Below the pieces are notes generated by a model. It saw only the letters and a list, made by a program, of their open reading frames with translations. It was not told the DNA's origin and searched no databases. DNA of 5,750 nucleotides from an uncultured Oscillospiraceae bacterium (GTDB lineage: Bacteria > Bacillota > Clostridia > Oscillospirales > Oscillospiraceae): the NCBI GenBank assembly GCA_934597125.1, contig CAKTQM010000066.1, forward strand, positions 1 to 5,750, given 5' to 3'. The position numbers and the translations under genes were made by a program. Each line of letters opens with the position of its first letter. The first letter of the stretch is position 1. Shown here piece after piece: positions 1 to 5,750 of this stretch.

Positions 1-591
<591 letters not shown>

Positions 592-602
592 AGCAAATAC
601 AT

Positions 603-637
603 AAAAAATCTCCGGTCGTAAGACCGGAGATTTTTTT
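603..637. terminator. Bidirectional intrinsic terminator between convergent genes
   Basis: Arms 603-617 and 622-636 are exact reverse complements (15 bp, core TCTCCGGTC/GACCGGAGA) around a GTAA tetraloop (618-621). Seven T's follow on the plus strand (631-637), and the A-run at 603-608 becomes a T-run on the minus strand. It lies 11 bases after the PFOR stop and 18 bases beyond the stop of the minus-strand membrane protein, so it can end both transcripts. Confidence 0.95.
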
Positions 638-655
638 ATGCAGGGAATAAGTGTG

Positions 656-988
656 TTACGCCGCTTTTTCTTTCCGCAGTAGGCAGCTGGTCAGCAGCCC
701 GAGGGCAAGCCCGATGATGATTGCCAGCAGCACCATCTCCGCCGCCATCCCCAGAAACGCGATGCTCAGAGCGGCCCGCTCCAGCTTGAGAATGATGAGA
801 GAGACGGTAATCTCGCACAGCACCAGCAGTCCGCCGATCACGGCAATGGGCAGCCAGGGGCGCTTTTGGCTCCGGAAGATGACGGCCTGCATCGCCAGTG
901 ACAGCACCAGCACTGCGGGGATCAGGAATACCATTCCGCCGAACTCCCAGAAGCTGAACAGGGCGCGAATGGACTTGAATAGCAGCAT
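656..988 (-). CDS. Small three-helix membrane protein of unknown function (110 aa)
   Basis: I do not recognise a family for this 110-residue protein. It is mostly hydrophobic, with three likely membrane helices at about residues 17-38, 46-67 and 73-104. Basic residues lie between helices 1 and 2 (RSQKR, 39-43) and at the C-terminus (RKEK, 105-108). No catalytic or ligand motif is obvious; helix 3 is Gly/Ala rich (GLALG). The start at 988 is supported by a good ribosome site on the minus strand, GGAAAGGAG at 995-1003, six bases from the ATG. The gene lies 82 bases after sdaAA in the same direction with no terminator hairpin in the gap, so it is probably the last gene of the serine dehydratase operon, ending at the shared terminator. 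A role in serine or amino-acid handling would be a guess from position only. The ribosome site and clear membrane pattern argue it is real; opposite-strand frames here are antisense shadows. Confidence 0.75.
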   Translation of the reverse strand: MLLFKSIRALFSFWEFGGMVFLIPAVLVLSLAMQAVIFRSQKRPWLPIAVIGGLLVLCEITVSLIILKLERAALSIAFLGMAAEMVLLAIIIGLALGLLTSCLLRKEKAA

Positions 989-1070
989 AGGATGCTCCTT
1001 TCCGGCATTATGCCTCGTTGTCGGATTTGAATTGGTGTTTATTCATGAAGACAGGTGGAATGAAACCGCC

Positions 1071-1946
1071 TTATTGGTGCTTGTGCATCCGTTTTTTGAT
1101 GGCCCGCCCCGTGGGGGTGGCGGCCAGGCCGCCCAGGGCGGTCTCGCGGAATTCCACCGGCATGCGGCGGCCCACCTCGCCCATGGCGTCGATGACCTCG
1201 TCCACGGGGATGCGGCTTTCGATACCGGCCATGGCCATGTCCGCTACGCTGACAGCGTTCACCGCGCCGATGACGTTGCGCTTGACGCAGGGGATCTCCA
1301 CCAGTCCCGCCACCGGATCGCACACCAGACCCAGCAGGTTCTTCAATGCCATGGCTACCGCATGGCCGATCTGCGCGCCGGTGCCGCCCCGCAGAGCTAC
1401 CAGCGCGCCCGCCGCCATGGCGGAGGCGGTGCCCACCTCGGCCTGGCAGCCGCCGGAGGCGCCGGCGATACAGGCGCGGTAGGCGATCACCGCGCCAATG
1501 CCGCTGGCTACGTACAGGGCCTCTAAGATCTGGTGCTGGCTCAGCTCCTCGTATTTGCACAGGGGCAGCATCACCGCCGGCAGCACGCCGCAGGCGCCCG
1601 CTGTGGGCGCCGCCACGATGCGGCGCATGCAGGCGTTGGATTCGGCCATGCTGAGGGCTTCGGTGATGACCTCGCTGACGTAGCCGCCGGACAGAGCTTC
1701 GCCGCGGATGGCGTACTGCCGCATTTTCATGCCGTCGCCGCCCACCAGACCGCTGACGGAGCGCTTGCGCCCCGTGTAGCTGTCCGCCGCGTCCACCATG
1801 GCCTGCCAGGTCAGCAGCATTTTCGCCATGGACTGGTTGCGGGTGACCTGACGGGTCTCCATATCGTCCTCTAATACGACCTCCCAGAAGGGCTGGTTCT
1901 TTTCGGCCATGCGGTCAAAGATTTCCTTCATCGAATCCAGAGACAT
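1071..1946 (-). CDS. sdaAA: L-serine ammonia-lyase (serine dehydratase), iron-sulfur type, alpha subunit
   Basis: Catalytic subunit of the 4Fe-4S-dependent L-serine dehydratase, which converts L-serine to pyruvate and ammonium in the cytoplasm without PLP. Numbering from the chosen start (291 aa), conserved blocks are SGLVGGDG (65-72), APTAGACGVLP (113-123), SGGCQAEVG (164-172) and LVCDPVAGLVEIPC (207-220). Cys167, Cys209 and Cys220 match the three cluster-binding cysteines of this family, which leave one iron free to bind the substrate hydroxyl; such enzymes are oxygen sensitive. The ATG at 1946 is preferred over the in-frame ATG at 1952. The Shine-Dalgarno run AAGGAGGAGG (1953-1962, minus strand) abuts the 1952 ATG but lies 6-9 bases from the 1946 one. 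The start lies inside the 3' end of sdaAB (32-bp overlap, or 38 bp from 1952), implying translational coupling of the two subunits. The length is normal for separate alpha subunits. Expression is probably from the promoter upstream of sdaAB. Confidence 0.95.
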   Translation of the reverse strand: MSLDSMKEIFDRMAEKNQPFWEVVLEDDMETRQVTRNQSMAKMLLTWQAMVDAADSYTGRKRSVSGLVGGDGMKMRQYAIRGEALSGGYVSEVITEALSMAESNACMRRIVAAPTAGACGVLPAVMLPLCKYEELSQHQILEALYVASGIGAVIAYRACIAGASGGCQAEVGTASAMAAGALVALRGGTGAQIGHAVAMALKNLLGLVCDPVAGLVEIPCVKRNVIGAVNAVSVADMAMAGIESRIPVDEVIDAMGEVGRRMPVEFRETALGGLAATPTGRAIKKRMHKHQ

Positions 1947-2613
1947 CTTCATCCTCCTCCTTGTCGTAATAGATGATGGACAGCACGCCCGGCAGCTGGC
2001 CGATGAAATTCACCTGTTCCGGCTTGACGTGCTGGTCGGTTTCAATGATCATCAGGGATTCGCCGCCTCGCTTGTGCCGCCACATGCTCATGTTGGCGAT
2101 GTTGACGCGGAACTGGCTGAGGATGGTGGTCACCGCCGCCTCGGAGGAATAGTAGTCCAGATTACGGATCACCAGCGTGTTATACTCGCCGGTGAAGCTG
2201 ACCTTGATGCCGTCCAGCTTATCCACCATGATGCGACCGCCGCCCAGGCTGGAGGCCTGCATCTCCAAATGCCGGTCGCCCTCGCCCCAGGCTTCGATCA
2301 GGGCGGTGTTGGGATGGGCGTCCCGCAGCTCCACCGTGTCCACAGTGAAGGTAAGACCCTCCTGCTTGGCCTCTTTGAAGGCGTTGGGGATGCGCAGGTC
2401 GTCGGGCTTCATGCCCAGAAGGCCCGCCACCAGCGCCCGATCAGTGCCGTGACCCAGGCCAGTATCGGCAAAGGAGCCGTGCAGATGAATGGCGGCCTTT
2501 ACCGGTTTGGCGCCCAGCAGCGTGCGGGCCATGCTGCCGATCCGCGCCGCGCCCGCCGTGTGGGAGCTGGAGGGCCCCACCATCACGGGGCCGAGAATAT
2601 CGAAAATATCCAT
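1915..2613 (-). CDS. sdaAB: L-serine ammonia-lyase (serine dehydratase), iron-sulfur type, beta subunit with ACT domain
   Basis: Partner of the alpha subunit in the two-chain (Bacillus/Clostridium style) L-serine dehydratase; in Gram-negative enzymes the two are fused. The protein is 232 aa. It starts MDIFDILGPVMVGPSSSHTAG, the signature N-terminus, with SSSHTAG at 15-21. HGSFADTGLGHGTDRAL (45-61) and SSLGGGRI (121-128) follow. A C-terminal ACT-like regulatory domain spans about 146-216 (NTLVIRN, then VNIANMSMWR). From family knowledge this domain is linked to serine or cation control of activity. The tail (218-232) is strongly acidic (DKEEDEDVSG) because the sequence also encodes the sdaAA ribosome site. 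The start at 2613 has a clean Shine-Dalgarno, AGGAGGAG (minus strand, about 2621-2628), eight bases upstream. It is the first gene of the apparent operon sdaAB-sdaAA-membrane protein, with an extended -10 promoter just upstream. Confidence 0.96.
   Translation of the reverse strand: MDIFDILGPVMVGPSSSHTAGAARIGSMARTLLGAKPVKAAIHLHGSFADTGLGHGTDRALVAGLLGMKPDDLRIPNAFKEAKQEGLTFTVDTVELRDAHPNTALIEAWGEGDRHLEMQASSLGGGRIMVDKLDGIKVSFTGEYNTLVIRNLDYYSSEAAVTTILSQFRVNIANMSMWRHKRGGESLMIIETDQHVKPEQVNFIGQLPGVLSIIYYDKEEDEDVSGFDEGNL
1953..1962 (-). promoter_or_regulatory. Shine-Dalgarno site of sdaAA embedded in the sdaAB coding sequence
   Basis: The minus strand reads AAGGAGGAGG here, an extended match to the anti-SD sequence. 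In the sdaAB frame the same bases help encode the acidic tail KEEDED. The spacing favours the sdaAA ATG at 1944-1946 over that at 1950-1952. Confidence 0.8.
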
Positions 2614-2644
2614 GAAAGCGCTCCTCCTGTTGGTTTCTTTTCTG

Positions 2645-2653
2645 ATTGTACCA
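2645..2653 (-). promoter_or_regulatory. Putative extended -10 promoter of the sdaAB operon
   Basis: The minus strand reads TGGTACAAT (2653 down to 2645), an extended -10 (TG-N-TACAAT, one mismatch to TATAAT). No good -35 lies 16-18 bases upstream (TTCCCT at 17 bp), which is typical of extended -10 promoters. It would start transcription near 2638, about 25 bases before the sdaAB ATG. Confidence 0.6.
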
Positions 2654-2696
2654 TAGCCCCGCGAAAAAGGGAAGTAAAGAAATCACAGGCGGGGTG

Positions 2697-2709
2697 ACAG
2701 TGCCACTGT
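2697..2709. repeat. Short palindrome ACAGTG-C-CACTGT
   Basis: A perfect 6+1+6 inverted repeat lies three bases past the stop of the TSUP transporter gene and about 45 bases upstream of the sdaAB -10. The one-base centre makes it a poor RNA hairpin unless the loop opens. The minus-strand T-rich tract beyond it (ATTTCTTTACTT) is interrupted, so it is at best a weak terminator. It could equally be an operator for sdaAB, or chance. Confidence 0.35.
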
Positions 2710-2711
2710 GG

Positions 2712-3488
2712 TCAGGTCAGCAGCTGGAAGAGCAGTACCACCGCGCCCAGCACCACCAGCACCACGCCAGTGGCGCGGTTCAGGGCCTTGGGGGTGGCCT
2801 TGTTGGCGAACACGGCGGCAATCCGCGCCCACACCAGCGTGAACACCACGCACAGGGCGAATACCGTCCAGTCCGGCGCACCGCCGATGGCGAAGTGGGC
2901 GATGGCGCCGGTCAGGGCGGTGAAGGTCATAATGAACACGCTGGTGCCCACGGCGGTTTTCAGCTCGTAGCCCAGTACGGAGGTCAGGATCAGCAGCATC
3001 ATCATGCCGCCGCCGGCTCCCACAAAGCCGCAGATAAAGCCGATCAGCATGCCGCATACCACCGACTGGACGGCCCGCTTTTTGGCGGAGACCGCCAGCA
3101 TGGTCTCTTTGGTAGTCATGACGGGTTTTACGATGAACTTGACGCCCAGCAGGAAGGTCATGAACACAGAGAAGCCGCCCATCGTGGCGGAGGGCACCAG
3201 CTTGGCGACATAGCTGCCCACCACGGTGAAGACCAGCACACTGCCCATCATGATGAGGCCGTTGCGGATGTCCAGATTCTTGTTTTTGCCGTAGGTATAG
3301 GCGGAAACGGCGCTGGCCAGCACGTCGGAGGACAGGGCGATGCCCACCGCCATATAGGGATCCATGTGAAGAAAGGTGATGAGCATGGGACTGATGACGG
3401 CGGCGGCGCTCATACCGGCAAAGCCGGTGCCCAGCCCCGCGCCCATACCGGCGAAAAAGGTGACAAGAATGGTGAATAGAATTGTCAT
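2712..3488 (-). CDS. TSUP (TauE/SafE) family membrane transporter
   Basis: A 258-residue, almost wholly hydrophobic inner-membrane protein of the TSUP family. Characterised members export sulfite, sulfoacetate or similar C2 sulfur compounds, or move other small organic anions; the substrate here cannot be read from sequence. It shows the family's two related halves. The first has GMGAGLGTGFAGMSAA (14-29), then SPML and VGIALSSDVLASAVSAY. The second has GFICGFVGAGGGMMML (150-165), then AVGTSVFIMTFTALTGAIAHF. About seven to eight helices are expected, with short basic loops (KNKN near 68-71, AKKRA near 135-139). Length is typical. The start at 3488 has AAGAAGG (3498-3504) nine bases upstream and a consensus promoter further up. 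It runs in the same direction as sdaAB with a 98-base gap and its own promoter; readthrough into sdaAB is possible because no strong terminator separates them. Family call is firm, substrate unknown. Confidence 0.9.
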   Translation of the reverse strand: MTILFTILVTFFAGMGAGLGTGFAGMSAAAVISPMLITFLHMDPYMAVGIALSSDVLASAVSAYTYGKNKNLDIRNGLIMMGSVLVFTVVGSYVAKLVPSATMGGFSVFMTFLLGVKFIVKPVMTTKETMLAVSAKKRAVQSVVCGMLIGFICGFVGAGGGMMMLLILTSVLGYELKTAVGTSVFIMTFTALTGAIAHFAIGGAPDWTVFALCVVFTLVWARIAAVFANKATPKALNRATGVVLVVLGAVVLLFQLLT

Positions 3489-3519
3489 GGGAAATTACCT
3501 TCTTTCTGCAATGCCTTCA

Positions 3520-3548
3520 TTCATAGCAGAAAGCGGACATGTTGTCAA
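3520..3548 (-). promoter_or_regulatory. Sigma-A type promoter of the TSUP transporter gene
   Basis: On the minus strand, TTGACA (3548-3543) is separated by exactly 17 bases from TATGAA (3525-3520). The -35 is perfect and the -10 has two mismatches to TATAAT. Transcription would begin near 3513, giving a leader of about 25 bases that contains the AAGAAGG ribosome site. Confidence 0.8.
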
Positions 3549-3573
3549 GAGTCTTTCCCCGAGAGAAAAACAG

Positions 3574-3602
3574 TTGACATCCACCGCGGGATATAGTATA
3601 CT
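3574..3602 (+). promoter_or_regulatory. Sigma-A type promoter of the T-box/valS transcript
   Basis: TTGACA (3574-3579), a 17-base spacer and TATACT (3597-3602) form a near-consensus promoter. Transcription would begin about 3608-3610, leaving a leader of roughly 297 bases before valS, as expected for a T-box. Its -35 lies 25 bases from the divergent -35 of the transporter gene. Confidence 0.88.
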
Positions 3603-3608
3603 GTCTGC

Positions 3609-3869
3609 AATATTGAACAGCGATGAAGGGAAGCAGTAGGCGGTCAGCGGATGCCGAGAGAGGGCGCGGATGGTGTAAGCGCCCGTGAAGCCCCGCCCAA
3701 GTCGTCCCTGAGCTTTCGGCTGAACGTGAAGTAGGCCGCAACGGCTGCCCTCCGTTAGCGGGGCGCGGTGTGACAGCACCGCATGAGTGCGGGAAGTTTC
3801 CCGAATACAGGTGGTACCACGGACTGTTTGTTCGCCCTGTTTTGCCATGGCAAAACGGAGCGATTTTTT
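3609..3869 (+). promoter_or_regulatory. T-box riboswitch, tRNA-Val responsive (valS leader)
   Basis: Transcription-attenuating leader that senses uncharged tRNA. Stem I is readable. The lower helix GGGA 3628-3631/TCCC 3705-3708 is followed by a symmetric 7x7 specifier loop (3632-3638 against 3698-3704). The loop has AGTA on the 5' side and the valine codon GTC at 3701-3703 on the 3' side. Above it is helix GGCGG 3639-3643/CCGCC 3693-3697, the AGAGAGGG motif (3656-3663), and an apical helix GGGCGC 3662-3667/GCGCCC 3679-3684 closing a GGATGGTGTAA loop. Downstream hairpins occur at 3740-3756, 3765-3782 and 3790-3803. The T-box GTGGTACCAC (3811-3820) has its TGGT bulge at 3812-3815, complementary to an ACCA acceptor end. 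ACAGG 3807-3811 can pair with CCTGT 3836-3840 as antiterminator, and the latter is also the 5' arm of the terminator. Uncharged tRNA-Val(GAC) would stabilise the antiterminator and switch valS on. The start is set from the promoter, not measured. Confidence 0.95.
3832..3869 (+). terminator. Regulated terminator of the valS T-box
   Basis: Arms 3832-3846 and 3849-3863 form a stem of about 15 pairs. Its top, GTTTTGCC-AT-GGCAAAAC, is perfect; below it lie one GT wobble and one CA mismatch. Six T's follow (3864-3869). The 5' arm contains CCTGT (3836-3840), which pairs alternatively with ACAGG in the T-box, so the hairpin and the antiterminator exclude each other. Confidence 0.92.
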
Positions 3870-3906
3870 GTTGCCCTTTTTGCCAAATACGGAAAGGAGA
3901 ACCCCT

Positions 3907-5750
3907 ATGCATAAGGAATTACCGAAAGTGTACGATCCGCGGGAGGTGGAGTCCAGCATCTACAAGATGTGGATGGACAACGACTGCTTCCACGCCGATC
4001 CCAACCCCGACAAGAAGCCTTTTTCCATCGTGATGCCGCCCCCCAACGTGACGGGCCAGCTGCACATGGGCCACGCCATGGACTGCACATTGCAGGATAT
4101 CCTGATCCGCTATAAGCGGATGCAGGGCTATGAGGCCCTGTGGCTGCCCGGCAGCGACCACGCCGGCATTGCCACCCAGATCAAGGTGGAGGAGGATCTG
4201 CGGAAGAACGAGGGCCTGACCCGTTACGATCTGGGCCGCGAGAAGTTCCTGGAGCGTGTCTGGGCCTGGAAGGAGAAGTACGGCAGCCGCATCGTGGAGC
4301 AGCAGAAGAAGATGGGTGCCTCCTGCGACTGGAGCCGCGACCGCTTCACCATGGACGAGGGCTGCTCCCGCGCCGTCCGCGAGACGTTCTGCGAGCTGTA
4401 TGAAAAAGGTCTGATCTACAAGGGCAGCCGCATCATCAACTGGTGCCCCCATTGCCTGACCGCCCTGTCCGACGCCGAGGTGGAATACACCGAAAAGCCC
4501 GGCAACCTGTGGTATGTCCGCTATCCGCTGGCTGACGGCAGCGGCGACATTATCATCGCCACCACCCGCCCCGAGACCATGATGGGCGACACCGGCGTGG
4601 CGGTGAACCCCGAGGATGAAAAGTTTAAGCATCTCATCGGCAAGAAGTGTATCCTGCCCATCATGAACCGCGAGATCCCCATTGTGGGCGATGAATACTG
4701 CGAGATCGGCTTCGGCACCGGCGCGGTGAAGATGACACCCGCCCACGACCCCAACGACTTTGAGGTGGGTCTGCGCCACAATCTGGAGGTCATCCGCTGC
4801 ATCGCCGACGACGGCAAGATCAACGAGAACGGCGGTAAGTATGAGGGCATGGATCGCTACGAGTGCCGCAAGGCCATCGTGGCTGATCTGGAGGCCGAGG
4901 GTTATCTGGTGAAAACCGAGCCCTACAGCCACAATGTGGGCACCTGCTATCGCTGCCACAACGACGTGGAGCCGCTGATCAGCGCCCAGTGGTTCGTGAA
5001 AATGGCGCCTCTTGCCAAGGAGGCTATCCGCGTGGTGGAGGACGGCACCGTCAAGTTCGTGCCGGAGCGCTTCACCAAGACCTATATCAACTGGATGGAG
5101 AATGTCCACGACTGGTGCATCTCCCGCCAGCTGTGGTGGGGCCATCAGATCCCCGCGTGGTACTGCGACGAGTGCGGCCACATCAACGTCAGCCGTCAGG
5201 ATCCTACCCGGTGCGAAAAGTGCGGCTGCACCCATCTGACACGGGAGGAGGACGTGCTGGACACCTGGTTCAGCAGCGCCCTGTGGCCCTTCTCCACGCT
5301 GGGTTGGCCTGATCTGAACGCCCCCGACCTGAACTACTGGTATCCCACCTCCGTGCTGGTCACCGGTTACGACATCATCTTCTTCTGGGTGGCCCGCATG
5401 ATCTTCTCCGGCATGGAGCAGATGAAGAAGGAGCCCTTTAAGACCGTGCTGATCCACGGCCTGGTGCGGGACGACAAGGGCCGCAAAATGTCCAAGTCGC
5501 TGGGCAACGGCATCGACCCGCTGGAGATGGCGGAGAAATTCGGCGCCGACGCCCTGCGCTTCAACCTGATTACCGGCAACAGCCCCGGCAACGACATGCG
5601 CTTCTTCGTGGAGAAGTGCGAGGCGATGCGCAACTTCGCCAATAAGATCTGGAACGCCAGCCGCTTCGTGATGATGAATCTCACCATCGACAAGGTGCAG
5701 CTGCCGGAGAAGCTGGAGCTGGAGGACAAGTGGGTGCTCAGCAAGCTGAA
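3907..5750 (+). CDS. valS: Valyl-tRNA synthetase, N-terminal 614 residues (3' end outside window)
   Basis: Class I synthetase that activates valine with ATP and loads tRNA-Val in the cytoplasm, with editing of threonine mischarging. The start at 3907 follows AAAGGAG (3893-3899) at seven bases. The Rossmann signature [14 protein letters not shown] carries the HIGH-type motif HMGH at 53-56. The editing (CP1) domain shows [11 protein letters not shown] (threonine-rich site, 218-228) and [15 protein letters not shown] (272-286). Two cysteine sets match the zinc sites known in Thermus ValRS: C180/C183 with C347/C350, and C420/C423 with C436/C439. [20 protein letters not shown] precedes the second catalytic half, and KMSKS lies at 527-531. 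The family is about 880 residues, so the anticodon-binding helical bundle and C-terminal coiled coil are missing beyond the right edge. No frameshift or stop is seen in the visible part. Control is by the T-box leader directly upstream, whose GTC specifier independently supports valine over isoleucine or leucine specificity. Confidence 0.97.
   Translation, partial: MHKELPKVYDPREVESSIYKMWMDNDCFHADPNPDKKPFSIVMPPPNVTGQLHMGHAMDCTLQDILIRYKRMQGYEALWLPGSDHAGIATQIKVEEDLRKNEGLTRYDLGREKFLERVWAWKEKYGSRIVEQQKKMGASCDWSRDRFTMDEGCSRAVRETFCELYEKGLIYKGSRIINWCPHCLTALSDAEVEYTEKPGNLWYVRYPLADGSGDIIIATTRPETMMGDTGVAVNPEDEKFKHLIGKKCILPIMNREIPIVGDEYCEIGFGTGAVKMTPAHDPNDFEVGLRHNLEVIRCIADDGKINENGGKYEGMDRYECRKAIVADLEAEGYLVKTEPYSHNVGTCYRCHNDVEPLISAQWFVKMAPLAKEAIRVVEDGTVKFVPERFTKTYINWMENVHDWCISRQLWWGHQIPAWYCDECGHINVSRQDPTRCEKCGCTHLTREEDVLDTWFSSALWPFSTLGWPDLNAPDLNYWYPTSVLVTGYDIIFFWVARMIFSGMEQMKKEPFKTVLIHGLVRDDKGRKMSKSLGNGIDPLEMAEKFGADALRFNLITGNSPGNDMRFFVEKCEAMRNFANKIWNASRFVMMNLTIDKVQLPEKLELEDKWVLSKL

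Noticed and set aside
989..1070. Possible separate promoter for the small membrane protein (CATAAT-like box on the minus strand near 1006-1013)
   Set aside because: No -35-like hexamer lies at suitable spacing and there is no extended -10 TG, so cotranscription with sdaAA is simpler. The 82-base gap shows no terminator hairpin.
651..1526. 291-codon plus-strand open frame across the small membrane gene and sdaAA
   Set aside because: It lies antisense to sdaAA, which carries all family motifs. The translation is low-complexity His/Ala/Gly-rich and crosses a gene boundary.
1909..3479. Plus-strand open frames of 262 and 277 codons opposite sdaAB and the TSUP gene
   Set aside because: Both are reverse-strand shadows of genes with clear family motifs; the His/Gly/Gln-rich translations show no domain or ribosome site of note.
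3495..3959. Minus-strand open frames of 131 and 154 codons across the valS leader
   Set aside because: They lie over the promoter and T-box on the opposite strand, run into the valS start, and resemble no protein; the region is explained as regulatory RNA.
3919..5457. Long 512-codon open frame on the minus strand inside valS
   Set aside because: It is antisense to a certain, motif-complete valS. Its composition (His, Val, Leu, Ala, Gly rich, with no recognisable domain) is what the GC-ending codons of valS give when read in reverse, and I recognised no family in it.

Overview
The window looks like an ordinary chromosomal segment from a GC-rich anaerobic Firmicute, most likely a gut clostridium of the Oscillospiraceae/Ruminococcaceae type. 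That placement is inferred from four things. There is a pyruvate:ferredoxin oxidoreductase. There is a two-subunit, oxygen-labile iron-sulfur serine dehydratase. A T-box riboswitch sits ahead of an aminoacyl-tRNA synthetase gene. Shine-Dalgarno sites are strong (AGGAGG type) and GC-ending codons dominate. No rRNA, tRNA, IS element, CRISPR array or phage gene is visible.

Layout. Positions 1-591 (+) carry the C-terminal ~196 residues of pyruvate:ferredoxin oxidoreductase, cut by the left edge. A near-perfect 15-bp terminator hairpin (603-637) follows and serves both convergent units. Positions 656-2613 (-) look like one operon read right to left: sdaAB (serine dehydratase beta), sdaAA (alpha, overlapping sdaAB) and a small three-helix membrane protein of unknown function. 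An extended -10 promoter (2645-2653) sits just upstream of sdaAB. Positions 2712-3488 (-) encode a TSUP/TauE-SafE family membrane transporter with its own consensus promoter (3520-3548). Positions 3489-3906 are intergenic. They hold back-to-back promoters and a complete tRNA-Val-type T-box leader (specifier GTC, T-box bulge TGGT, mutually exclusive antiterminator and terminator). Positions 3907-5750 (+) carry the first 614 codons of valS (valyl-tRNA synthetase), cut by the right edge before the anticodon-binding domain.

How the parts fit. SdaAA/SdaAB would deaminate L-serine to pyruvate and ammonium. The PFOR would oxidise pyruvate to acetyl-CoA, CO2 and reduced ferredoxin. The two loci are therefore metabolically adjacent although convergently transcribed. 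The valS unit is separate and would respond to uncharged tRNA-Val. I found no previously undescribed system. The T-box architecture, the sdaAB/sdaAA translational overlap and the unassigned membrane protein behind sdaAA are the parts most worth a second look.
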